Shown here: positions 10,001 to 17,903 of the stretch, piece by piece
Position numbering within the stretch: position 1 is the stretch's first letter
Layout of the letters: each line of letters begins with the position of its first letter
Assembly: GCF_007923355.1 (NCBI RefSeq)
Contig: NZ_VOGO01000008.1
Coordinates: 124,001 to 188,000, forward strand
Length of the DNA: 64,000 bases
Origin: Falsiphaeobacter marinintestinus
GTDB taxonomy: Bacteria; Pseudomonadota; Alphaproteobacteria; Rhodobacterales; Rhodobacteraceae
Direction of reading: 5' to 3'
Notes under the pieces: model-generated
What the model saw: the letters and a program-made list of their open reading frames with translations, nothing else
Told to the model about the DNA's origin: nothing
Databases searched by the model: none
Position numbers and translations under genes: made by a program

Positions 10001-12484
10001 GACCGCATCATCGCGCGTCAGGCCGTCGAAGTAACCCAAGGCGAAACCACCATCCCGCTGCAAGTCACGAAAGACTGGGGCGCAGGCGCCTATGTCACCG
10101 CCACCGTGATCCGACCGATGGACGTGGCCGCCGGTCAAAACCCGTCCCGCGCGCTGGGGCTGGCCTATGCGGCTGTCGAACCGGTTGGCAAACGTCTGAG
10201 CGTGACCATCGATGCGCCCGACGTCGCCCGCCCCCGCCAAACTCAGCGTGTGGGGGTCAAGGTCGATGGCGCGACCCAGGGCGATCAGGTCTGGCTGACC
10301 CTTGCTGCTATCGATGAAGGCATCCTGAACCTCACCGCGTTCCAGCCCCCTGATCCGCAGGGGTATTATTTTGGCCAGCGCCGCCTTGGCGTTGAATTGC
10401 GCGATGTCTATGGCCGCCTGATTGATGGCATGAACGGCGCGATGGGCACTGTCCGCTCTGGCGGCGACGCCGGGGCAGGGGGCCGCCTGCAATCCCCGCC
10501 GCCGACGCAAAAGCTGATGGCGCAGTTTAGCGGTATGGTCGAACTTGGCCCCGATGGCGCGGCCTTCGTCAACCTTGACCTGCCTGCCTTCAACGGCAAC
10601 GTACGTCTCATGGCCGTGGCATGGTCGAACACGGCAGTCGGACAAGCCACCACAGACATGCTGGTGCGCGATCCGGTTGTGGTCACCGCGACTGTCCCAC
10701 GTTTCCTTGCGCCGGGCGATCAGGCCCGCATCCTGATCGAAGCGGTCCACGCCGATGGCCCGACCGGAGACATGCAACTGGCGCTGCTCCCGTCCGGCGC
10801 GGGCCTGTCTCTTGGCGCTGCACCCGGCACCTTCACCCTGACCGAGGGCGCCAAGGCGAGCTTTACCATCCCCGTCACAGCGTATGCAGTCGGCGATCCC
10901 GGTTTTGACGTCATCCTGACCACCCCGGATGGCAAAACCCTGCGACAGACCCTGACCTTGCCTGTCCGCGCCAATGACCCTGTGGTCGCTCAGACCCGTC
11001 GCTTTGCGCTTGGATCGGGCGATGCGTTCACCTTCAGCGCGGATGTGTTTGCAGGTCTCAGACCCGGAACGGCCAAGGCAGTGCTGTCGGCAGGGCCGCT
11101 CGCGAAATTTGACGCGCCGGGCTTGCTGGCATCGCTCAACCGCTTTCCCTATGGCTGCACCGAACAGGTAACATCCAAGGCGCTGCCGCTGCTTTACCTG
11201 TCTTCCGTGGCGCAAGCGACCGGACTGGGCAACGGGCCCGAGGTCAACGACCGCATCGACGCCGCCATCCAGCGCATCCTGACCCGGCAGGCCACAAACG
11301 GCGCCTTCGGTCTTTGGCGCGCCGAATCCGGTGATTTCTGGCTTGATGCCTATGTCACGGACTTCCTTGGCCGTGCCCGCGCACAGGGGCACAGCGTGCC
11401 CGACCGCGCTTTTGATCAGGCGCTGGATAACCTGCGCAACCGGATCAACTATGCCCCCGACTTTGACTATGGCGGCGGCGATATCGCCTATGCGCTGATG
11501 GTTCTGGCCCGCGAAGGGGCCGCCGCCATGGGTGATCTGCGTTACTATGCGGATGTCAAAGGCGACGCCTTTGCGACGCCCATCGCGGCGGCTCAACTGG
11601 GCGCGGCACTGGCGGCCTACGGCGACCAACTCCGCGCTGATGCGATGTTCGCCCGCGCTGCGCGCATGATCGGAGGCGAAGGCAGCGAAGTCCCCGAATG
11701 GCGCGCCGACTATGGCACCAATCTGCGTGACACCGCCGCCGTTCTGGCGCTGGGAACCGAGGCTGGAAGCGCCGCGATCCAACCTGCTGTCCTGACCAGT
11801 CAGATCACCCGCGCCACCGCGACCATGTCAACGCAAGAAGCGGCCTGGACGCTTCTCGCCGCCCACGCCCTGATCAAATCGCCCGAACAATCCGGCCTGC
11901 GTGTCGATGGCGCGCCTGTTACCGGACCTTTCGTGCAAATCCTGGAAGACGACGCCACGGCCAAACCGCTGACAATCACCGCAGCCCAGGGCAAGGCGAC
12001 GGATATCACGCTGACCACCATCGGCGTGCCGCAGGTGGCCCCACCGGCGGGCGGCACCGGCTATGGCATCCGCCGTCTGTATTTCACGATGGAAGGCGAA
12101 GCACTCGATCCGTCCAATGTTCGCGTCGGCGACCGGTTTGTGTCCGTGATCACAGTCGATGCATACGAAGCATTTGGTGGCCGCCTGATGGTCGACGATC
12201 CGCTTCCCGCAGGGTTCGAGATCGACAATCCCAGCCTGATGCAATCCGGCGACGTGCGCGCGCTGGATTGGCTTGAGCTGTCTCCCGCTGCACATTCCGA
12301 GTTCCGATCCGACCGCTTCCTGTCGGCCATCGACATGGTCCAGCCGGACACGGTGACATTGGCCTATGTCGTGCGCGCGGTAACGCCGGGCTCGTTCCAC
12401 CACCCGGCGGCCTCGGTCGAAGACATGTACCGCCCGGCCTATCGCGCCCGCACCAGCACGGGGCGCATGGACATCGCCCAGTGA
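7043..12484 (+). CDS. Alpha-2-macroglobulin family protein with thioester motif and N-terminal PAN domain
   Basis: Secreted, probably periplasmic protease trap of 1813 residues. ATG 7043 follows GGAGGG; the frame extends upstream but overlaps the divergent kinase gene. It begins with a signal peptide (hydrophobic segment ending MASAQG). A short cysteine-rich PAN/apple-like module follows (about 35-80, CVRACSTQTACAGFTF), then many macroglobulin beta-domains. The thioester motif is GCTEQ, with the Cys at about residue 1372 (bases 11156-11158) and the Gln three residues on, inside an alpha-alpha toroid region. The bacterial family captures invading proteases and usually sits next to pbpC, as here. 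The thioester marks the colonisation type rather than the thioester-less YfaS type. No lipobox was seen. Confidence 0.92.
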   Translation: MRKLVQVILAGAIAVSGLISMASAQGAAPDFRFIVTQDMDFYGSDLDALFDTDLPSCVRACSTQTACAGFTFNARSNACFPKSAVTDRTPYVGAVSAEKLPTLAAVRLRAEMLVKSLDFLTNADRTAARTQAQNLGLIHRAGGLDVEALLDAARSRAAAGDPLQAMRWMGAAVSLTDLSVYWAEYSDLLLAIESGNNSQRRDYRNRAVSAAINAYLHGESASAQARALTVLATALEKSGRGRQMIPALRLANDIQPRADIEAALDKAIAKYGFRITDSTVESDAAAPRICAQFSEPLVKAGVDYEPFVRLPDASLVVQADGDQLCIDGVEHGKRYRVTLRRGLPAASGELLHKDVDLTHYVRDRTPAVRFPGRAYVLPKAADAALPVETVNVTDLDLTLRRVSDRNLLRAMQDGYFGRPLSKWEDEGFASDVAEDIWSGTAQVQTVLNREMTTRLPMGEAIAALPAGIYALRARVPGADPWDNPSATQWFVLSDLGLSTMSGNDGLHVTVRSLSDAQPKAGISVSLISRANAVLGTSETDARGYAQFDPGLTRGTGGASPAMVIAEQGETDLAFLSLTDPAFDLSDRGVEGRAPAGPVDVFLTTDRGAYRAGETIFATALARNGQADAIQGLPLIAILTRPDGVEYRRLISDGGRAGGHVFALPVGTSAPRGSWKLAIHSDPKSPALATETLLVEDFLPERIDFDLALPDAPLRPGDSPPLSIDARYLFGAPGADLTIDGQVRLRASDSIAAWPGYRFGRHDAEQRTVSSYFGGKTTDALGKAVVPIELPRPESEGQPMQATVIARLADGSARPVERRLTKSVQPAGPVIGIKPLFDDVVAEGSDAGFQLIALSPDLQPAPMRVRWTLNRVETRYQWYQLYGDWNWEPITRRSRIATGEAALGSDPVRVSSPVDWGEYELVVERVDGPYAAASADFYAGWYVSADATSTPDRLELSLDRDGYAPGDTAQLRIVPRMAGTALITVMSDRIIARQAVEVTQGETTIPLQVTKDWGAGAYVTATVIRPMDVAAGQNPSRALGLAYAAVEPVGKRLSVTIDAPDVARPRQTQRVGVKVDGATQGDQVWLTLAAIDEGILNLTAFQPPDPQGYYFGQRRLGVELRDVYGRLIDGMNGAMGTVRSGGDAGAGGRLQSPPPTQKLMAQFSGMVELGPDGAAFVNLDLPAFNGNVRLMAVAWSNTAVGQATTDMLVRDPVVVTATVPRFLAPGDQARILIEAVHADGPTGDMQLALLPSGAGLSLGAAPGTFTLTEGAKASFTIPVTAYAVGDPGFDVILTTPDGKTLRQTLTLPVRANDPVVAQTRRFALGSGDAFTFSADVFAGLRPGTAKAVLSAGPLAKFDAPGLLASLNRFPYGCTEQVTSKALPLLYLSSVAQATGLGNGPEVNDRIDAAIQRILTRQATNGAFGLWRAESGDFWLDAYVTDFLGRARAQGHSVPDRAFDQALDNLRNRINYAPDFDYGGGDIAYALMVLAREGAAAMGDLRYYADVKGDAFATPIAAAQLGAALAAYGDQLRADAMFARAARMIGGEGSEVPEWRADYGTNLRDTAAVLALGTEAGSAAIQPAVLTSQITRATATMSTQEAAWTLLAAHALIKSPEQSGLRVDGAPVTGPFVQILEDDATAKPLTITAAQGKATDITLTTIGVPQVAPPAGGTGYGIRRLYFTMEGEALDPSNVRVGDRFVSVITVDAYEAFGGRLMVDDPLPAGFEIDNPSLMQSGDVRALDWLELSPAAHSEFRSDRFLSAIDMVQPDTVTLAYVVRAVTPGSFHHPAASVEDMYRPAYRARTSTGRMDIAQ

Positions 12485-12577
12485 CCGAAAACCTGATCGC
12501 GACGGCACATTGGCGGCGACTGGATTATAGCGGCCTGGTCACCCGATACGGCGACCTGTGGGAAGGACCGGTAAACG

Positions 12578-14611
12578 ATGGCTAGGGCGCTTCTCACCTT
12601 TGCGACTCTGCTCTGGCTGGCCGCCATCGGACGCGATGCTGCAGACCGCTGGATCGACGCAACCCAACTGCCTGTTACCCTGCACGAAACCTCGGTTGAA
12701 ATGCGCGACCGCAATGGCGATCTGCTGCGGGTCTATCCGGTCGCTGACGGGATCTGGCGGCTGCCGGTCCACCCCGATCAGATCGATCCGCAGTTCATCC
12801 AAATGCTGCTGCGCTATGAAGACAAACGGTTCGCAACCCATCATGGCGTCGACCCGATTGCCCTGACCCGCGCCGCCCTGCAAGCGCTGGTCAATGGCCA
12901 CACCGTGTCGGGCGGGTCTACCCTGACGATGCAGGTCGCGCGCCTGCTCGAAGACGGCTCCACCGGCAAATGGTCCGGCAAGCTGCGCCAGATGCGCGTG
13001 GCCCTCGCGCTGGAACGCCGCCTGACCAAGCCCGAAATCCTGCGCCTTTACCTGACCCACGCCCCCTATGGCGGTAACCTGGAAGGCGTCCGGGCCGCGA
13101 CCCTTGCGTGGTTCGGCAAAGAGCCCACGCGTCTGACCCCGTCCGAGGCTGCGCTGCTGGTTGCCCTGCCACAATCGCCCGAAACCCGCCGTCCTGACCG
13201 CCACCCCGACACCGCCCGCGCGGCACGTGACCGGGTGCTGGTCCGCATGGCTGCGCAAGATGTGCTGAAGGGCGAGGCGATGCGCGTTGCCCTCACGGTC
13301 AAAACACCCCGGACCATGCGGCCTTTCCCCCGGCTCGCCCCGCACCTGACCGACGCCACGCGCCAGACCGTTCCGCATCTGCCGCGCCATGATCTGACGC
13401 TGGAGGCCACCCTTCAGGCCAGCATGGAAACCCTGATCGCCACCGCTGCCCGCACCGCTGGCGACCGGACCTCTGCCGCCGTGATCATAGCGGATCACCA
13501 CACAGGTGAGATCCTCGCCTCGGTCGGCTCTCCCGCGTATTCGGACGCCGACAACCGGCAGGGTTTTGTCGACATGACCCGCGCGATCCGCTCGCCCGGA
13601 TCGACGCTGAAACCGCTGGTCTATGCGCTGGCCTTCGATCAGGGCCTCGCGCATCCCGAAACCCTGATCCATGACGGCCCGGTCCTGTTCGGTCGCTACA
13701 GCCCGCGCAATTTTGACGGCCAGTTTCGCGGCGACGTCCGCGTGCGCGAGGCGCTGCAACTGTCCCTGAACATCCCGGTGGTCAAGCTGACCGATGACCT
13801 TGGCCCGGCCCGTGTCATGGCCGCGATGGGTCGGGCAGGCGTCGACGCAAAACTGCCCGGCGGCAAACCCGGCCTTGCCATCGCGCTGGGCGGTGTCGGC
13901 GTCAGCCTGCACGATCTGGTCCAGCTGTACGCCGGTCTGGCTCAAGGCGGGCAGGGGCCGGCCCTGCACAGCTCCGGTTCGAAACAGGCCAGCAAACGCA
14001 TCGTGTCTGATGTGGCCGCCTGGCATATCGGTGACATCCTGCGCGGCCTCGCCCCGCCGACCGGCGCCCCTGCCCGCGCTGTGGCCTATAAGACCGGCAC
14101 GTCCTATGGCCATCGCGACGCCTGGGCGATTGGCTGGGACGGGCGGCATGTGATCGGGGTCTGGATGGGCCGGGCCGACGGCACCCCGGTGCCCGGCGCA
14201 TTTGGAGGCGACCTCGCCGCGCCAATCCTGTTCGACGCCTTTGGTCTGCTGAAATCAGCCTTTGATCCTCTGCCGCCACCGCCACCCCACACCCTGATCA
14301 CAGCCGCCGCAGACCTGCCGCAGCCCCTGCAACGCCATCGTCCGCGCGGCGGCACCGCTCAGACAGAAAACGCACCGCAAGTGACCTTCCCACCGGATGG
14401 AGCCCGACTGGCCGCAACCGGATCAGCCCTGGTGATCAAGTTGCGCGGCGGGCAGGCCCCGTTCACGGTGCTGGCCAATGGGGCCCCCGTCGCCACCAAC
14501 CTGCACAGCCGCGAGATCGATATCCCAACCCCGGGCGCCGGGTTTTCAACACTGGTCATCGTCGATCGCGCCGGTCAAAGCGACCGGGTCACCGTGCATT
14601 TGAACGATTAG
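12578..14611 (+). CDS. pbpC: Penicillin-binding protein 1C (bifunctional transglycosylase/transpeptidase)
   Basis: Membrane-anchored peptidoglycan synthase of 677 residues, following the macroglobulin gene after 93 bases with GGGAAGGA before the ATG. Order: N-terminal signal-anchor helix, GT51 glycosyltransferase (RYEDKRFATHHGVDP, then GGSTLTMQVARLL), and transpeptidase with the SxxK motif in SPGSTLKPLVYALAF, an SLN motif (LSLNIPVV) and the KTG motif (KTGTSYGHRDAW). A C-terminal beta domain of the PBP1C type (PPDGARLAA, LRGGQAPFTVLANG) closes it. PbpC with a thioester macroglobulin is a known pair thought to repair the wall and trap proteases during attack. Slightly shorter than the E. coli protein, with all catalytic motifs present. 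Confidence 0.95.
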   Translation: MARALLTFATLLWLAAIGRDAADRWIDATQLPVTLHETSVEMRDRNGDLLRVYPVADGIWRLPVHPDQIDPQFIQMLLRYEDKRFATHHGVDPIALTRAALQALVNGHTVSGGSTLTMQVARLLEDGSTGKWSGKLRQMRVALALERRLTKPEILRLYLTHAPYGGNLEGVRAATLAWFGKEPTRLTPSEAALLVALPQSPETRRPDRHPDTARAARDRVLVRMAAQDVLKGEAMRVALTVKTPRTMRPFPRLAPHLTDATRQTVPHLPRHDLTLEATLQASMETLIATAARTAGDRTSAAVIIADHHTGEILASVGSPAYSDADNRQGFVDMTRAIRSPGSTLKPLVYALAFDQGLAHPETLIHDGPVLFGRYSPRNFDGQFRGDVRVREALQLSLNIPVVKLTDDLGPARVMAAMGRAGVDAKLPGGKPGLAIALGGVGVSLHDLVQLYAGLAQGGQGPALHSSGSKQASKRIVSDVAAWHIGDILRGLAPPTGAPARAVAYKTGTSYGHRDAWAIGWDGRHVIGVWMGRADGTPVPGAFGGDLAAPILFDAFGLLKSAFDPLPPPPPHTLITAAADLPQPLQRHRPRGGTAQTENAPQVTFPPDGARLAATGSALVIKLRGGQAPFTVLANGAPVATNLHSREIDIPTPGAGFSTLVIVDRAGQSDRVTVHLND

Positions 14612-14758
14612 AGCGGACTGGCAGCACCGTTGACCTGCACGTCGCAGAACTGGCCCAGCATAGAAAACCGCTCCAAGCGCCGTTATTGGCGAAAACCTCA
14701 GCGAAGGACCGCTTTCGGGGTCAAATGGCTCATCACCGGGCGGTACGCGCGAAACCCA

Positions 14759-15382
14759 TCACCCCGACTTCAATAGGGCCTCGATCACGGTTGATCGGGA
14801 CTGAACCGCGCCGGTCTGCAAATATTCCATCGCTTTCAACGAAGCCTCATGAGCTTCGACAGAAGACCCACCGACACAATCCTCGACCACACGGCAGAAA
14901 TAGTCCGATTGGTGCCCATCCACAAAGGTGTAATGCACGCACACATCCGTAAGGCCGCCACACAGGATCAACGTATCGACCTTCAAGCCCCGCAGCAGAA
15001 TCTCGAAATCCGTCCCGAAGAACGCCGAATAACGCCGCTTGGGTACGATGTAATCGCCCTCGCGAAATCCCATTTCGTCCGTTGCGACGTCTGTCCGCGG
15101 GTCACCTTCAAGGCAATGCACATCCTCATCCCCATCAAGCTCTCGACCAAAGTCGATCAGGTCCGGTCTGTGAACTTCCTGAATGAAGATCACCGGCACG
15201 CCGCTGTCATGCGCGGCATCGACAAGATCACGCGCCGCGATCATACGGTCTTTGTAGCCGGGCATATTGTCGATCGAGCGCACCTCGCTGTCGTCGATAA
15301 AGGTGCTTTTCTGGATGTCGATGACGATCAGGGCGGGTTTGCCCTCGATCAGGTTGCGGGCCTGTTTGGTTTTGCTTGTCAT
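14759..15382 (-). CDS. Isochorismatase-fold cysteine hydrolase, co-transcribed with sugE
   Basis: Cytoplasmic cysteine hydrolase of 207 residues. AAGGGA lies 9 bases before the ATG. The family's catalytic triad is visible: Asp22 in VIDIQKS, Lys115 in PKRRYSAFFGT and Cys148 in GGLTDVCVHY. Family members hydrolyse nicotinamide, biuret, ureidoacrylate, N-carbamoyl compounds or isochorismate, so the substrate cannot be read from the fold alone. The gene starts 17 bases after the sugE stop on the same strand, so it lies in the transcript controlled by the guanidine-II riboswitch. This suggests, as inference only, a guanidine- or urea-like substrate. Confidence 0.88.
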   Translation of the reverse strand: MTSKTKQARNLIEGKPALIVIDIQKSTFIDDSEVRSIDNMPGYKDRMIAARDLVDAAHDSGVPVIFIQEVHRPDLIDFGRELDGDEDVHCLEGDPRTDVATDEMGFREGDYIVPKRRYSAFFGTDFEILLRGLKVDTLILCGGLTDVCVHYTFVDGHQSDYFCRVVEDCVGGSSVEAHEASLKAMEYLQTGAVQSRSTVIEALLKSG

Positions 15383-15399
15383 CTTTTGTGTCCCTTTTC

Positions 15400-15717
15400 C
15401 TAATGTGCGTCAGCGCCCAGCAAGAACATTCCGGTGACCAGAAGAGCCAAGCCCAGAATGCCCGATATGCCGAGGGTTTGATTAAAAGCCATAACGCCCA
15501 CGGCCACCGACCCGACCGAGCCGATGCCCGTCCAGATCGGATAAGCGATGCCCAGTGGCAGCCGCGTCATCGCGGCATAAAGCGCCACGAGGCTTGCGAT
15601 CATGGCCAGTAACGTCAAGGCGCCAAGTGTCCATGAGAACCCTACGCCCAGCTTTTTCAAACCCGTCGCCCAAACGACTTCCAAAGCGCCAGCAGTTACA
15701 AGTAGTATCCACGCCAT
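15400..15717 (-). CDS. sugE: SMR-family guanidinium exporter SugE/Gdx
   Basis: Four-helix small multidrug resistance protein of 105 residues. ATG at 15717 has AGAGG upstream. The start MAWILLVTAGALEVVWATGLKK, with the conserved membrane Glu, and the motif AYPIWTGIGSVGSV are the SugE/Gdx signatures. Proteins of this subgroup behind guanidine riboswitches export guanidinium in antiport with protons as antiparallel dimers. The riboswitch directly upstream supports the guanidinium assignment here. First gene of a two-gene operon with the isochorismatase-fold hydrolase. Confidence 0.93.
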   Translation of the reverse strand: MAWILLVTAGALEVVWATGLKKLGVGFSWTLGALTLLAMIASLVALYAAMTRLPLGIAYPIWTGIGSVGSVAVGVMAFNQTLGISGILGLALLVTGMFLLGADAH

Positions 15718-15734
15718 TTCGACCTCTTGCAGTG

Positions 15735-15779
15735 CAGGTCGTCCTGACAAAGCCCGGGTCAGGGCCGGGTCGTCCCGGC
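15735..15779 (-). promoter_or_regulatory. Guanidine-II (mini-ykkC) riboswitch
   Basis: Read on the minus strand, two hairpins each carry an ACGA tetraloop. The 5' hairpin is GCCGGG-ACGA-CCCGGC (15779-15764, perfect 6-bp stem). The 3' hairpin is CAGG-ACGA-CCTG (15746-15735), ending 17 bases before the sugE start and just ahead of its AGAGG ribosome site. The linker is 17 bases. Twin stems with ACGR loops before sugE are the definition of the mini-ykkC/guanidine-II class, whose ligand is guanidinium; ligand binding frees the ribosome site. Identified by eye, not with a covariance model. Confidence 0.9.
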
Positions 15780-15860
15780 GGGCGGATCACCGTTCTGATA
15801 CAATCGCGCGTTTAAGCTGTCAATTCCGGCGCGCTTGATCAGGAACCCGCGCACAACGCA

Positions 15861-17903
15861 CTACCGCCGCCCTTCGCGCAACCAGCCTCCGACGATAAAG
15901 GCCGATGCGATCAGCAAAACCAACCACGCAGGCAGCAACGCCGTCTGCATCACGTCGCGCGTTTCATAAGCCCCACGCGGCACCAGCCCGATCCAGCCGC
16001 GCCCCGCCGCCGGGCGGCCTTCGCGCACCGACCGGATTTGGGGCAACCCGTCCTCCAGCCGCAGAATACCACCACGCAACGGCGCGATGACAGGCTCCAG
16101 CACATCGCCGGTGGCAATCGTCTGTTCGAACTCTTTCGGAGCCGCTGGCCCAAGTCCGATGACGGCTGTCTGCTCGCCCTCGGCCAACCGGTACAACCCG
16201 ATCTCGGGACCGTCATAGGTTGCCTCATACCGCCCCGGGCTGACCTCGTCCAAGGCGCGCTCTTCGGTCACGCCATCCGGGCGGGTCACGATCACGGCGC
16301 CAACATTTTTGTTCAGCGTCCGCCGGATGATCCGCATCTGCTGGCCGGTGGCTTCGGCCCACAGCGCTTCTTCCTCAAGCTCGGGCTCTTTCATCATCCA
16401 GTGCGCCAGCCGCCGCAGCAGTTCCAACTGTGGTCCGCCGCCTTCGTACCCCCGGCTCCACAACCACGCATGATCCGACGCCAGCAACGCCACGCGCCCT
16501 TCGCCAACCCGATCCAGCACCAACAGCGGACGGTCTTCATAGCCGCTCATCAGCACGTGGCCCGACTGGGGTTCCACATCGATCTGGCGCAACCAGGATC
16601 CCCAGCTTTCGCCATCGCCCAGATCTGCCGTCACCGGATGCCGGCTGCCCTCGTCCGTCACCGTGGGGCGATACCGTTCCTCGATCACCCGCGCGCTGGG
16701 CTGTGCAGGAACCACGGGGGCCAACGGTGAGCGATAGATGCTGTCGGCAGTTGCAAAATCCGGTCCTGCCGCGATCAGTACGGCACCGCCGTCATTCACG
16801 TAACTGGCCACATTATCCAGATAGATCGCGGGCAGGATGCCCCGCCGCTTGTAGCGATCAAAGATGATCAGATCGAAATCATCGATCTTTTCCAGAAACA
16901 GTTCTCGCGTCGGGAATGCGATCAGCGACAGTTCATCCACCGGCACGCCGTCCTGCTTTTCCGGGGGGCGCAGAATGGTGAAATGCACCAGATCGACCGA
17001 GCTGTCTGATTTCAGCAGATTGCGCCACGTACGTCCGCCGGGATGCGGTTCGCCCGACACCAGAAGCACCCGCAGCCGGTCGCGCACACCGTTGATCTGG
17101 ATCAGCGCCGTGTTGTTGCGGTCGGTGATCTCGCCTTCGGCTTCCGGCACGGTAAACTGAATCACGTTGCGCCCGCCATGGGGCAGGGTGATCGGCAATT
17201 CGAAATCCTGCCCGACTGGCATGGCATAGCTTTCCGGTGGCCCGCCATCGACCGACAGCTCGATCGTTGCGCCTTCAACATCTGCCGGAACCGCCCCGAT
17301 ATCCTCGATCCGGATGGTCAGGGTCACGGGTTCGCCGATGATCGCAAACGCCGGGGCGTTGCGCACAATCAACCGCCGGTCCCAGTCGGGTTCCCGACCG
17401 GTCAACAACAGATGCAAAGGCGCGGGCAGGGCCGGGGCCAGATCAGCATCATGCACCCGCCCGTCCGAAAGGGCTATGATCCCGGCGATTCGCGCGCGGG
17501 GTTCTTCGGCCAAGGCGGCAGACAAGGCTGTCATCAGCTCGGTCCCGCCGTCGCCCTCGCCATCGCGCAGAGTGACCCGGCGCAATTCGGTATTGGGGCG
17601 CCCCGAGATCCGATCCGCCAGCGCCTCGGCAGCCTCGGCCATTTGCGCCGGACGATCCGACAGCGACTGGCTGGCGCTTTCATCCTCAAGCAGCACGACG
17701 ATATCCGTCAAAGGCGCCCGGTCCTCGACCTGATAAACCGGCCCGGCCAGCGCCCCCAGCAAGGCCAGCGCGCCCAATGCGCGCAACGGCCAGCCCACCA
17801 GACCGCGCCAGACTGCCAAAACCACCCCAGCCAGCGCCAAAACGGCCAACCCGACCAGAAACGGCCACGGGATCAGAGGGTCAAAAATCACGGTTCCGGT
17901 CAT
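15861..17903 (-). CDS. Membrane protein with GATase1-like/BatA-type domains, last gene of the moxR operon
   Basis: Protein of 680 residues ending the moxR-DUF58-DUF4159 operon; its ATG overlaps the upstream stop by 4 bases (ATGA at 17900-17903). Two N-terminal helices are followed by a von-Willebrand-like part (DIVVLLEDESASQSL). Then comes a beta-rich stretch (about 190-290). A class I glutamine-amidotransferase-like fold follows (DFDLIIFDRYKRRGILPA, VNDGGAVLIAAGP) without an obvious catalytic triad, and a C-terminal helix (LLPAWLVLLIASAFIVGGWL) ends it. It is probably the periplasmic, membrane-tethered member of a MoxR-chaperoned complex. The function is unknown. Confidence 0.8.
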   Translation of the reverse strand: MTGTVIFDPLIPWPFLVGLAVLALAGVVLAVWRGLVGWPLRALGALALLGALAGPVYQVEDRAPLTDIVVLLEDESASQSLSDRPAQMAEAAEALADRISGRPNTELRRVTLRDGEGDGGTELMTALSAALAEEPRARIAGIIALSDGRVHDADLAPALPAPLHLLLTGREPDWDRRLIVRNAPAFAIIGEPVTLTIRIEDIGAVPADVEGATIELSVDGGPPESYAMPVGQDFELPITLPHGGRNVIQFTVPEAEGEITDRNNTALIQINGVRDRLRVLLVSGEPHPGGRTWRNLLKSDSSVDLVHFTILRPPEKQDGVPVDELSLIAFPTRELFLEKIDDFDLIIFDRYKRRGILPAIYLDNVASYVNDGGAVLIAAGPDFATADSIYRSPLAPVVPAQPSARVIEERYRPTVTDEGSRHPVTADLGDGESWGSWLRQIDVEPQSGHVLMSGYEDRPLLVLDRVGEGRVALLASDHAWLWSRGYEGGGPQLELLRRLAHWMMKEPELEEEALWAEATGQQMRIIRRTLNKNVGAVIVTRPDGVTEERALDEVSPGRYEATYDGPEIGLYRLAEGEQTAVIGLGPAAPKEFEQTIATGDVLEPVIAPLRGGILRLEDGLPQIRSVREGRPAAGRGWIGLVPRGAYETRDVMQTALLPAWLVLLIASAFIVGGWLREGRR

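Noticed and set aside
9839-11782. A 647-codon open frame on the minus strand opposite the macroglobulin gene
   Set aside because: Shadow of GC-rich codon bias: low-complexity Arg/Gly/His-rich translation, no family motif, and the plus-strand frame has clear domains.
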